Virus record (IMG/VR): IMGVR_UViG_3300046787_000055
Location: 1-35,652 of that record
DNA length: 35,652 bases
Origin: a virus
Reading direction: 5' to 3' (one strand)
Position 1 is the stretch's first letter. Each line of letters starts with the position of its first letter. The position numbers and the translations under genes are program-made. This document shows, piece by piece, positions 7,851 to 15,424 of the stretch. The notes beneath the pieces were generated by a model that saw nothing but the letters and a program-made list of their open reading frames with translations, was not told where the DNA came from and made no database searches.

Positions 7851-7881
7851 AAAAAATCCCCCCACCGATTAAGGCGAGGGG
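7851..7881 (-). terminator. Intrinsic terminator after the major capsid gene
   Basis: On the minus strand CCCCTCGCC pairs with GGTGGGGGG (9 bp including G-U pairs) around a 6-base loop, and a T6 run follows. It begins 13 bases after the capsid stop. Such strong hairpins after the coat gene are common in phages and limit downstream late transcription. Confidence 0.8.
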
Positions 7882-7893
7882 AAAGTGGCAACA

Positions 7894-8868
7894 TTAAGCA
7901 GGAACTGCCAAAGCGTAAGCGCCAGAAGCATTAGCTGCAGAGCTAGATGCGGCTGTACGCAAAGCCTTCACACCATACAGCGTGTCAGCAGTAAACAATG
8001 TACCGAGGTACTCTTGCTTGTACTGAGTCTGTGAACGGATACCCAATTGCTCAACCAAGACCATAGAGTCTTTGTGGCCCATCAAGCAGATGCGGTCTGT
8101 ACCAGAAGAACCAGCACCAGTATCAGCATTGGATGTGGCGAACACAGCCATGCCGTACAGTTGACCGATTTCACCATTGCGGATCGCATCGCCATTACCA
8201 ATGAAGGCTTGCTCGGTGTAACGAGCCAGACCCATCAAAGTGTTACGGCTTGAAGGAGGAATCAGGAAGAAACGACCATCCATAGGAATGTCGTTGTCGT
8301 CCAAGCGCTGAATAGTGCGACGGATAGCAGCATCAGTCAACGCGGCAGCGTTTGATGTTGTGCTGTTGTAAGCAGTAGTACCATCAGAGCCGATATAGGC
8401 TTTGGTAGTAGTGTTGCTTGTAGCATAGTCATCAGTGCCAACTGTAGCGCCATTGAAAGCACGACCCAATTGAACCAAGTCTGTGTCGATGCGTTTAGCC
8501 AAAGCATAACCTGCGTCTTCTGTGTAGAAAGAACGCAAAGATGTCAGGGCTTGAACTTCGACGATGTCTTCGATCAAACGTGAGTACTCATAGTGCTTGT
8601 TAATCAACACTTGAATGTTAGTGTCGCTTTCAGCAATCAGAGTAACTGCATCTGTAGCGGCTTTAGCAGAAGCATTGCCACGAGCAGGGCTAGGGATGTT
8701 AACTGTGTCACCCTTTTTGCCTTTGAAAGACATTTTCTTGACCAAGTTGGCCAATACGAGATTCTTTTTATAGGCGGCAACAATTTCATCACTCCAAATC
8801 TCTGGAATAAAGTTAGCTGCGGATGTGGTGGTTACACTATTTGTGGGGGAAAAGGCGGTATTTGCCAT
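7894..8868 (-). CDS. Major capsid protein
   Basis: A 324-residue HK97-fold-type coat protein. It has an N-arm (MANTAFSPTNSVTTT, FIPEIWSDEIVAAYKKNLVL), an E-loop-like region with GDTVNIPSP and an Ala-rich hinge, a spine-helix segment (SRLIEDIVEVQALTSLR, YALAKRIDTDLVQLG), a PMDGRFFLIPPSSRNTLM strand-helix block, and a C-terminal A-domain with GMAVFATSN and LFTADTLYGVKALR. This ordering and length match podoviral coat proteins. It lies directly after the scaffold gene and before a strong terminator. A GGAG Shine-Dalgarno precedes the ATG. Confidence 0.9.
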   Translation of the reverse strand: MANTAFSPTNSVTTTSAANFIPEIWSDEIVAAYKKNLVLANLVKKMSFKGKKGDTVNIPSPARGNASAKAATDAVTLIAESDTNIQVLINKHYEYSRLIEDIVEVQALTSLRSFYTEDAGYALAKRIDTDLVQLGRAFNGATVGTDDYATSNTTTKAYIGSDGTTAYNSTTSNAAALTDAAIRRTIQRLDDNDIPMDGRFFLIPPSSRNTLMGLARYTEQAFIGNGDAIRNGEIGQLYGMAVFATSNADTGAGSSGTDRICLMGHKDSMVLVEQLGIRSQTQYKQEYLGTLFTADTLYGVKALRTAASSSAANASGAYALAVPA

Positions 8869-8895
8869 AATTAAATCTCCAAAATTAAAAAAAAG

Positions 8896-9639
8896 TTACT
8901 TAACTCGGCCTTCAGAGTACGCTTGCATGATCTCGTCACTCAGCATCTCATAACGACCAGGGTCTTGCATTTTCAGCCGAATAAGGTCAGCCCTACGATA
9001 AACCTTCTTAGAAGATTCTCCAGAACCACCAACATCAACTCCAACAGCCTTTAGATTCTGCTTGCGAGTGGCTTCTCCAGCATCACTTGCTTGCTTAGTC
9101 TTCACGCTACGAAGTTGCTTGTAAGTAGACAGCAGTTCATTAGCTGAGTCGTAATCATATCCAGAGTCTGCTTGCTCGAACAACTTTAGACGCACAGGGC
9201 TAGACTTCACCCAGTTCGCAAAGTCCTGATCTTTAGCGATGTCGCCAAAATCGGGATGTTCTTGAGCCAACTTCTGCTGAATCTGTGCCTTTTTCATCTC
9301 TAACGTCACTTGTCGTGCAGCTAGGATGTCAGGGTGATTATCAACTGTCCGTTGAACTGCCTTCTGTGGATTCTCAAAGAAATCTACTTCAGGCTCTTCC
9401 GTTTTTGTCTGTTGCTGTCTAGAACTAAGGTTCTGTTTTAGGAGTTCATCTGCGAGCTTACGGACTTCACCCACTTCTTGTGCTTGCTTGCCAATGAGCT
9501 TTTCAGCCTCTTGGTGCATCTTCACAATCTCGTCTAAACTTTTGTCCCTGTATTTCTCAGGAAGTTCAGCCTTTTGAGCGATCTTCTGCTCTTCAATTTC
9601 TAACTCACCAAACACTTCTTTTTCGTCGTCAATCAACAT
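8896..9639 (-). CDS. Capsid scaffolding protein
   Basis: A 247-residue, highly charged, helical protein rich in Glu, Lys and Gln. PEKYRDKSLDEIVKMHQEAE followed by a coiled-coil segment is typical of T7/podovirus scaffolds. It ends with a basic C-terminal region (KKVYRRADLIRLKMQDPGRY) of the kind that docks coat subunits. Its place immediately upstream of the coat gene agrees. In this family it templates procapsid assembly and leaves before or during packaging. No protease motif was seen. Confidence 0.87.
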   Translation of the reverse strand: MLIDDEKEVFGELEIEEQKIAQKAELPEKYRDKSLDEIVKMHQEAEKLIGKQAQEVGEVRKLADELLKQNLSSRQQQTKTEEPEVDFFENPQKAVQRTVDNHPDILAARQVTLEMKKAQIQQKLAQEHPDFGDIAKDQDFANWVKSSPVRLKLFEQADSGYDYDSANELLSTYKQLRSVKTKQASDAGEATRKQNLKAVGVDVGGSGESSKKVYRRADLIRLKMQDPGRYEMLSDEIMQAYSEGRVK

Positions 9640-9696
9640 ACTAATTTCCTTTTCCTGCCGCTTTCGGTTGTAGGAGATTCAACTCGGCATAATTGC

Positions 9697-9924
9697 TTAT
9701 GAGTTGGCTTTGCGTTCAGCCTTCAACTTGTCAGTATGACTCTTGCCAAACTTGCTATAAGCAGTAGGGAAAGAGCCAGACCAACCTTCTAGTCGAAATG
9801 CTGGCGCTGATAGAACACGATGAGTTTCCTCACCGCACTCACATTTGAGAATTGTTGCCTCATAATCAACAAATCTCTCTGTTTTATGCCCATTTACACA
9901 GGCGAATTCATACATTCTTTTCAT
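9697..9924 (-). CDS. FmdB-like zinc-ribbon protein (75 aa)
   Basis: The N-terminus reads YEFACVNGHKTERFVDYEAT and then KCECGE, giving a CXXXH...CXC arrangement of a short zinc ribbon as in FmdB-family putative regulators. An Ala/Pro segment follows (RVLSAPAFRLEGWSGSFPTAY) and then a Lys-rich tail. The gene sits between portal and scaffold genes, where such zinc ribbons are often found in phages of this type. Function is unproven; metal binding is inferred from the motif. Confidence 0.72.
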   Translation of the reverse strand: MKRMYEFACVNGHKTERFVDYEATILKCECGEETHRVLSAPAFRLEGWSGSFPTAYSKFGKSHTDKLKAERKANS

Positions 9925-10147
9925 TTAAGTCCTCAAATGCTCGCTCGCTGACTTGTTTTAAGTTTTTCAGCCAAATAAGTATTGATAACTCACCTTTGCG
10001 AAATTGTAGAGTCTTTTCATCTGCAATTGTTGAAATATTATTCAAAGGTTCAATCATCTTGTCAACATCTTCCATTAAATCCACCCAACCTTGAGTGGAC
10101 ATAGTGGTGAATCGCTCTTCGTAATATTTCTGCAGTTCAGGTGTCAT
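9908..10147 (-). CDS. Hypothetical helical protein after portal (79 aa)
   Basis: An all-helical acidic protein (MTPELQKYYEERFTTMSTQGW, LMEDVDKMIEPLNNI, GELSILIWLKNLKQVSERAFED). Its ATG overlaps the portal stop (ATGA) and its 3' end overlaps the zinc-ribbon gene by 17 bases. Short helical proteins at this position could help portal or scaffold assembly, but I recognise no family. Confidence 0.7.
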   Translation of the reverse strand: MTPELQKYYEERFTTMSTQGWVDLMEDVDKMIEPLNNISTIADEKTLQFRKGELSILIWLKNLKQVSERAFEDLNEKNV

Positions 10148-12129
10148 TGTTTAGTCATCTGTTTTTCAACAATCTTAGCCTTGTTCTGAATATCTGCTTC
10201 TTTAAGCATCAATTCAGCAATCTTGACTCGCTTATCAAACTCTTTAGAAGCTAAAGCATCTTCGTTTGGCAGATTCTTAGTCGTAGCAGCCATGCTCTTA
10301 GCTTGCAACTCAATAGGCATCAATTGAGCCTCTGTTAACAACTTCTGAGCCTCAGCTTCATTCTGTTTTGCTTGAGTCGTTTGGACAGCAATCTGAGCCT
10401 GTGCCAACTGCATAGCCAACTGTTGTTGCATCTGTTGAGCTTGTTGGGCTTGTGGATCGCCTTGTGACATCTTGTCGAGCATCTCAATCAACTCAAAGCG
10501 GTTTGACAGAGAGGAATTCGCCATGATTCCCTTGAGAATGACTGGCAAAACAGGTGTATTTGGGCCAAGGGTCTGCAAAAGCGCAATAAACTGCTGTTGT
10601 TCATGCTCACGAGCAATGATTCCCAATGCGGCAGTCGGAATAAACTTCATGTCCACAGTAGGGTAACGCTCTGGGTCGAACTGCATATAGCGGTAAGTCG
10701 CTTTGGTGATGAAGGGGATCATGAAATCCTCTTGGAAGTTCACCAATGTACGCTTGTATTTCTTGATAATCGAGGCTACAGCCATCGAAATACCACCTTG
10801 ACCTGCATCACGAGAAACTGCAGACACCATTCCTTGAGAATCTAGCGTACCAGTAGCCTGTAAAAGCATACGCTCAAACTCTTTAGCAGTCGTCAGGTTA
10901 GAGCCATCAGTATTGCCAAACTTGAATGGGAACAGAATCTCATTAGGATTGCCGTTTGTTAGAATAGCTTTTCCTGGTTTTACTTCAAACTTAGCACCAC
11001 GAGGCAAACGAGTAGCATCCATAGCCATCATTGGGCTTGTAGTCAGCGCCAAAGAGTCTAAGTGGCTACGAACTTGGGCATCAATAGCCTTCTGTGAGTT
11101 GTAAGCCTTCTCAACAGTACCACGACCCAACAAGCGATTAGGAACTGTATCGTCCTGATACGCAAGGATTGGGCGGTCTTTCATCATGTATGGGTTCTTT
11201 TCTGCCTTGAGAAGAACACCATCATTGGCAATCACGACAATTGCTTCAACCAGATCGGAATACTCATCCTGAACAGAATCTTCAGGGAACAAGTCTTCTA
11301 CTTCGCCATCTTCGTTTTCCAGTTGCTCAAGATACTCACGAGGAACTAGACCATAGTAAGTAAGGAGCTTAACTTTATCGTCTTCGTACTGAGTAATCTC
11401 TTGGGTAGGCTCTAAGTCCGTATCCATCGAATCAGTACCAATTTGTACCTTGCGATAGATACCATCTTCCTGACCTTTAACGACCTTGTGGATAGAAACA
11501 TACTTCTCTACAGCCACACCCATACAGTCATCAATAGATGTGCCGTTAGGGTCAAACAAGAAGTTTCTAGGGTTAACAGGAACAATCTTTACTGCAATGC
11601 GGTCTTTTTCGACAACACCAATAGCCGCTTGTCCCACTTGACCAGGTATTGCTTGAGTAGCGGGAACAAAGATTTTCTCTGTTTTGACAACAATCTCACC
11701 GATACCAGTACCATAGAGTTCTGCCAATAACTCAATTTGGTCAATAGATTTACGAATCTTATCGACCTTGAAGTCTTCCATGAGTTGAGCCTTGATAGCA
11801 GCAACATCTAGAGGATTGTTGTTGACATCACGGATATCGTCTTGGATGTCAAAGAACTCACCTTGACCAAAGATAGCCTCCATGATCTCGGCATGGCGGG
11901 TTTCTACGGCTTGTTGGGTAGCGGGAGTAACGATTCTTGAACGCTCGGAATCACGAGTTTTATCCTCAACAGCCCACTCACCATTGAAGATACGCTCATA
12001 CTCAAGCCATTCTTCTAGATAGTTGGTGTCTCGGTACTGTCTCCAGCGATCACAATGATTTACAACAAAAGCTGTTAATTCCTTGTCGGAATCAGACGGC
12101 TCATCAAATTCATAGGTGTTTTCAGCCAT
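10144..12129 (-). CDS. Portal (head-tail connector) protein
   Basis: A 661-residue portal protein. Its N-terminus has helical WRQYRDTNYLEEWLEYERIFNG, and then SRIVTPATQQAVETRHAEIMEAIFG, a usual podoviral portal block. The clip/stem region includes DRPILAYQDDTVPNRLLGRG and SQKAIDAQVRSHLDSLALTT. The C-terminal 120 residues are Gln/Ala-rich helix (QAQQAQQMQQQLAMQLAQAQ), fitting a barrel. It forms the dodecameric ring at the packaging vertex. It lies downstream of terL, separated from it only by an HNH gene. The length suits P22- or BPP-1-like portals. Confidence 0.9.
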   Translation of the reverse strand: MAENTYEFDEPSDSDKELTAFVVNHCDRWRQYRDTNYLEEWLEYERIFNGEWAVEDKTRDSERSRIVTPATQQAVETRHAEIMEAIFGQGEFFDIQDDIRDVNNNPLDVAAIKAQLMEDFKVDKIRKSIDQIELLAELYGTGIGEIVVKTEKIFVPATQAIPGQVGQAAIGVVEKDRIAVKIVPVNPRNFLFDPNGTSIDDCMGVAVEKYVSIHKVVKGQEDGIYRKVQIGTDSMDTDLEPTQEITQYEDDKVKLLTYYGLVPREYLEQLENEDGEVEDLFPEDSVQDEYSDLVEAIVVIANDGVLLKAEKNPYMMKDRPILAYQDDTVPNRLLGRGTVEKAYNSQKAIDAQVRSHLDSLALTTSPMMAMDATRLPRGAKFEVKPGKAILTNGNPNEILFPFKFGNTDGSNLTTAKEFERMLLQATGTLDSQGMVSAVSRDAGQGGISMAVASIIKKYKRTLVNFQEDFMIPFITKATYRYMQFDPERYPTVDMKFIPTAALGIIAREHEQQQFIALLQTLGPNTPVLPVILKGIMANSSLSNRFELIEMLDKMSQGDPQAQQAQQMQQQLAMQLAQAQIAVQTTQAKQNEAEAQKLLTEAQLMPIELQAKSMAATTKNLPNEDALASKEFDKRVKIAELMLKEADIQNKAKIVEKQMTKQ

Positions 12130-12131
12130 TT

Positions 12132-12806
12132 TCAGACCTCATAGTGATTGTTCTTACGCATATTCTCAATTGCGGGAATAATTTGCAAGTTGTTTGGCAC
12201 ATGAAGTCCGCAAACATTTTCGCCCTGCAACGGGATTATATGATCAACATGCCAGTTTTGACCACTTTCTCGTGATCGCATAGATGCTACCTGATAGTAG
12301 CATTGTATTTTCAATTTATCAAATTCCGTCAACCAACTTGGTGTGCGCTGTAATTTTGCAGCTCTTCTTTTAGCACAGTAAGCCAATACAAGTCCAAGAT
12401 TATTTTTAATCCACAATTTTTTAACTTCTCTTCTTTTAGAAATAGTTTCTGCTTTTCTTAAAGCAATACGTTCTTTGTTTTCTTGGTCATATTTTTGTTG
12501 GTAAGCTTTTATTTTTTCTTTATTTTTTAAAACGTAATCTCTTAAAGTCGCTTTTCTACCTTTTGAATTTTTTTGTCTCTTTTCAGTATATTCAGCCATA
12601 GTCATAAAGCCTTCTCTTTCACGCAATCTAGCGTGTTCTGCTTTTCTTGACTCAGGATTAGCTAATCTATTAAGCTTAGTTTTTTCATAATGACAGACTT
12701 TGCAAAAATTCAAATGCCCATCTGCCATTTGTTTATGTTTATGAAACAATGAAATAGGCTTAACCTGAAAACAGCCTTTACAAGTTTTTGTCAGATTAAG
12801 CGTCAT
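12132..12806 (-). CDS. HNH homing-type endonuclease between terL and portal (224 aa)
   Basis: The N-terminus holds two CXXC zinc pairs (KTCKGC, FCKVC). A long Lys-rich helical linker follows, then the HNH core (HVDHIIPLQGENVCGLHVPNN) with ENMRKNNHY at the end. The core is closely similar to that of the endonuclease at 358-1035. It fills the junction between terminase and portal with only 7 and 2 bases to spare. It is markedly AT-rich compared with both neighbours, as expected of a mobile gene. Some terminase-adjacent HNH proteins aid packaging cleavage, but the homing-type architecture makes a selfish element likelier. Confidence 0.87.
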   Translation of the reverse strand: MTLNLTKTCKGCFQVKPISLFHKHKQMADGHLNFCKVCHYEKTKLNRLANPESRKAEHARLREREGFMTMAEYTEKRQKNSKGRKATLRDYVLKNKEKIKAYQQKYDQENKERIALRKAETISKRREVKKLWIKNNLGLVLAYCAKRRAAKLQRTPSWLTEFDKLKIQCYYQVASMRSRESGQNWHVDHIIPLQGENVCGLHVPNNLQIIPAIENMRKNNHYEV

Positions 12807-12813
12807 TTTTAAA

Positions 12814-14073
12814 TTAACAGCCCGAAATTATGTCCAGTGGCTCCCAATCCTCACTATCATCGTCTTCCATATACGATGTAACAGCTAGTTGGTCAATGTA
12901 ACTAAGGGAGTCAGGTAGGTCATCGTGGACACCTTGAGCAGGGAACAGGATTAACTGGTCTACAAACTCATCCCAATCTTCCTCAGAATTTAACACAATT
13001 CTGCCATGCTCGAACCTACCTTGTAAAGCCCAGATTATCCTGTCCGCTTTTTTTCTATTTCCATGCGTCAAATCCACAATATGCGCAAAGGTGTTGTTTT
13101 TTCGCATAAGGTCACTCAGATAGGGCAAAACAGCGTTTTTTAGCGCCCCCCTTTCGATGCCTACGCTTATTGGTCTATAGTCTCTAATTGCCAAAAGAAT
13201 CTTTGATGCGCACTCACGGATGTCCCATCTTCCGTGTTCAATCTTCTGAACAAACCACTTTCCATCGTCCGTCACCTTCACGATAGAGATAGCAGACTCG
13301 TCCAGACGCTTCTTAGAGTTAGCGGCTTGTTTGGCAACCTCTTCAAATCCTGCAAGGTCAACAGCGATGTAATAACTTCCATAGTTCGGCTCTACACCAT
13401 ACTTGATCCATTCTTCCTTGAAGATGTCTGAACCAGCATTGGTGAAACTCGCCATGTACTCTTGTTTAAAAGCAAAGGAACTTAAGGTCTTCTTGGCAGA
13501 TTCAATCTCTTTTTGGTCAATCAAAGGGTTATCTGCGGTGGTGAAGTGCCAACTCTTCCAGTCAGGATCATCTTCACTCTCGCCTAATTTAAAGGTATCG
13601 TAGAACCAATTACGACCTTTGGGAGTGCCGATGAATAATGCTCTTCCTCGTTTATCAGAAAGTGATGCTCGGATAACCTGTTCCCATGCTTCAGGCTTGA
13701 TGTCGGCTACCTCGTCTAATACAGCATAGGTCAAAGACACACCACGAAGGGTATCTGGTCTATCAGCACCACGAACATAGATTCTTGCTCCGTTTATCAG
13801 AGTAATGTCCAAGTTGTTCACATGACTGTTCTGGATAATGTCCCTACCAAGGTCTAACAGCAAATCCCAGATAATCTGTCTGGACTGTCCCATAGTAGGA
13901 CTTACATAGAGTACCGCAGAGCCTTGTGGGCACTTTAAACCCTCAATCAAGAGCGTTACTGCCGCCATACGACTCTTACCGCACCTACGACCAGCAGCCA
14001 CTACCTTAAAGCGTGTCGTATCCTTAAATACCTCTTGTTGCCAAGGAAGTAAGCTAAAGTTCAGGTCAGCCAT
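12814..14073 (-). CDS. terL: Terminase large subunit (packaging ATPase/nuclease)
   Basis: A 419-residue terminase. Walker A is AAGRRCGKS (residues 26-34), Walker B is YAVLDE (116-121), and the coupling motif region is FIGTPKG (147-153). The C-terminal RNase H-like nuclease begins at YYIAVDLAG with Asp 239 as a probable metal ligand; SVGIERG and HDDLPDSLSY supply further acidic positions. It translocates DNA into the prohead and cuts concatemers. The start overlaps terS by 8 bases. The length is typical of phages in this group. Confidence 0.95.
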   Translation of the reverse strand: MADLNFSLLPWQQEVFKDTTRFKVVAAGRRCGKSRMAAVTLLIEGLKCPQGSAVLYVSPTMGQSRQIIWDLLLDLGRDIIQNSHVNNLDITLINGARIYVRGADRPDTLRGVSLTYAVLDEVADIKPEAWEQVIRASLSDKRGRALFIGTPKGRNWFYDTFKLGESEDDPDWKSWHFTTADNPLIDQKEIESAKKTLSSFAFKQEYMASFTNAGSDIFKEEWIKYGVEPNYGSYYIAVDLAGFEEVAKQAANSKKRLDESAISIVKVTDDGKWFVQKIEHGRWDIRECASKILLAIRDYRPISVGIERGALKNAVLPYLSDLMRKNNTFAHIVDLTHGNRKKADRIIWALQGRFEHGRIVLNSEEDWDEFVDQLILFPAQGVHDDLPDSLSYIDQLAVTSYMEDDDSEDWEPLDIISGC

Positions 14074-14431
14074 ATTTAGCCTCTACATCGTCAACAGGGT
14101 TAGTGTCTACTACCATTGGTTCTTGTCCCAAGCCAGTTATATTGATTGTCACAGCACTCCTTTGGCTCTTATCCTTCTCAAACATGGAAACAGGTAATGT
14201 CCTGTCTAAACACATCTTGAGTGCAACCAATTGATGCGGATGGTCGTCATTCAAAGCTATCTCTATGACCTTCTGAGCAACATCCTTACCTCCACTCCTA
14301 ATCATCAACTCCTTAAGCTCCTTGAGCCTCTGGTGGTCTGTCTTAGGCAATACAGCAGGCGGGTTATCAGCAAACCTCTGTATCGTCATCTTTACAGACC
14401 CCTTAGGTCTTCCTCTTCCTCTTTTTTCCAT
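14066..14431 (-). CDS. terS: Terminase small subunit (probable)
   Basis: A 121-residue protein with a basic N-terminus (KRGRGRPKGSVK), then helices (TDHQRLKELKELMIRS, KVIEIALNDDHPHQLVALKMCLDRTLP) and a beta C-terminus (RSAVTINITGLG). The GRPKG start can contact DNA and the central helices can oligomerise, as expected for a DNA-recognition subunit. It directly precedes and overlaps terL. GGAGGAG precedes the ATG. The call relies mainly on position and size. Confidence 0.75.
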   Translation of the reverse strand: MEKRGRGRPKGSVKMTIQRFADNPPAVLPKTDHQRLKELKELMIRSGGKDVAQKVIEIALNDDHPHQLVALKMCLDRTLPVSMFEKDKSQRSAVTINITGLGQEPMVVDTNPVDDVEAKYG

Positions 14432-14566
14432 TTTCTCCTCCTTGGAATGGATTAGTTCATTTTAGCTTTTTCTGTGGGTGGGAAGCACCACAAATATCTA
14501 CTACTCCCACCTACCCCCTCCCCCCCTATCAACCCACACACCTAGGGTTTCTACCTACCTCCAATC

Positions 14567-14603
14567 GTTATGTGTCATAACTAAATTGGTTATGTTTTAT
14601 AAC
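14567..14603. promoter_or_regulatory. Two tandem palindromic operators upstream of the packaging genes
   Basis: GTTAT-GTGTC-ATAAC (14567-14581) and GTTAT-GTTTT-ATAAC (14589-14603) are both perfect 5-bp inverted repeats around a 5-base centre. Their centres are 22 bp apart, two helical turns, so both face the same side of the DNA. They lie in the 236-bp non-coding stretch 14434-14669 between terS and the 87-aa gene. The rest of this stretch holds a C-rich tract (14515-14527) and the terS ribosome site. I did not find a convincing promoter here. Confidence 0.7.
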
Positions 14604-14669
14604 TATCTGTGGGAGAGACAGAAGCACCATTTTCAGGGTACTTGAATTACTGTTTAGCATTGTGTTCCC

Positions 14670-14933
14670 TTATACGTTCCCTATTGATTCCCTTATGTTA
14701 TCCCTTACAGATTCCTCTTCATTGGGGCTGTTAGTTGTTCCGCGACCTATATTTAAAATACTCAATTCCATGCCTGGTCTGTATCCTTGATTGTGAGCTT
14801 CACTGTATAGGTCTAATACGTTCTCAAAGCCACGGCATAAATTACCCTTACCAGCCGCTAAAAGAATCATTCTTTGAGGGTCTGACAATGTTCTCTGAAA
14901 GTATCGGGTTTGAGGGTTTGAGGGTCTTCCCAT
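14670..14933 (-). CDS. Hypothetical protein upstream of the packaging genes (87 aa)
   Basis: Starts MGRPSNPQTRYFQRTLSDPQ and continues RMILLAAGKGNLCRGFENVLDLYSEA broken by charged residues. The GRPS N-terminus and the compact helical core suggest a small DNA-binding protein. GGGGA lies just upstream of the ATG. It stands alone between two regulatory stretches, the divergent region 14934-15059 and the operator pair at 14567-14603. That position would suit a regulator of late or early transcription (inference). I recall similar short phage proteins but no function. Confidence 0.65.
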   Translation of the reverse strand: MGRPSNPQTRYFQRTLSDPQRMILLAAGKGNLCRGFENVLDLYSEAHNQGYRPGMELSILNIGRGTTNSPNEEESVRDNIRESIGNV

Positions 14934-15059
14934 GATGTCCCCATAAATAATTTAAATAAATTCTATCATCTAAGGGTTTATCCCTATGTTTTTTTATTTT
15001 TTTGGTGCTATTCTTGTCCTACTTTCAATCGGAAAGTGCAATAAATAGGCGTTAATATC
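14934..15059. promoter_or_regulatory. Divergent control region with an AGGG-N5-CCCT palindrome
   Basis: This 126-bp AT-rich gap separates the minus 87-aa gene from the plus 65-aa gene. It contains AGGG-TTTAT-CCCT at 14973-14985, a possible repressor site also seen at 19098-19110. For the plus strand a weak sigma70-like pair, TTGTCC - 17 bp - TGCAAT, precedes an AATAAATAGGCGTTAAT leader and the ATG at 15060. No clear minus promoter was seen. Confidence 0.5.
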
Positions 15060-15257
15060 ATGCGAGAACTCTTACTCTACGGCTTAGAACAAGGCGAAAC
15101 CCGTGACTACATGGAAACCTTGCTTCTTAGTGGCGCTAGAACAATGGCGGAAATTGAAAAGGTAAAAGAGTTAGCCACTAATGCGGGCTTCCACTCTTTC
15201 CGCGTATCTTCCTACAATGGCGAAAAGCCTAATTTTGCTAAGGCGGTCAACGTATGA
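15060..15257 (+). CDS. Small conserved phage protein (65 aa)
   Basis: A helical protein beginning MRELLLYGLEQGETRDYMET, with TMAEIEKVKELATNAGFHSF and a C-terminal beta-like end. It is the first gene of a four-gene plus-strand operon that includes the clamp-like protein. Its leader (AATAAATAGGCGTTAAT) recurs before other plus-strand genes. Its stop overlaps the next start as ATGA. Function unknown. Confidence 0.75.
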   Translation: MRELLLYGLEQGETRDYMETLLLSGARTMAEIEKVKELATNAGFHSFRVSSYNGEKPNFAKAVNV

Positions 15258-15349
15258 AATCAATCATCCTAGAAACAATAGGCGGCATTGTGCTATTTTG
15301 CGTTGCCTTGTCTCTCATGTTGGCTTACTTTGACGTTTTGGTTAAGTAA
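15254..15349 (+). CDS. Single-pass membrane miniprotein (31 aa)
   Basis: Reads MKSIILETIGGIVLFCVALS followed by LMLAYFDVLVK. Nearly the whole length is one transmembrane helix. It begins with an ATGA overlap with the preceding gene, which strongly supports translation despite its size. Possible roles are a small membrane modulator of the host or superinfection exclusion, but the sequence does not decide. Confidence 0.6.
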   Translation: MKSIILETIGGIVLFCVALSLMLAYFDVLVK

Positions 15350-15424
15350 CATTCCAGCGGGTAGGCTCACGGGTTGGGCTTATTCGATGCAATGTCGCAT
15401 CATTTCAACTCAATAGGTGTTCAT

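Noticed and set aside
14515-14527. C-rich tract in the terS upstream gap
   Set aside because: A run of C (G on the coding strand) could be a packaging or structural signal, but nothing else around it supports a cos or pac site.
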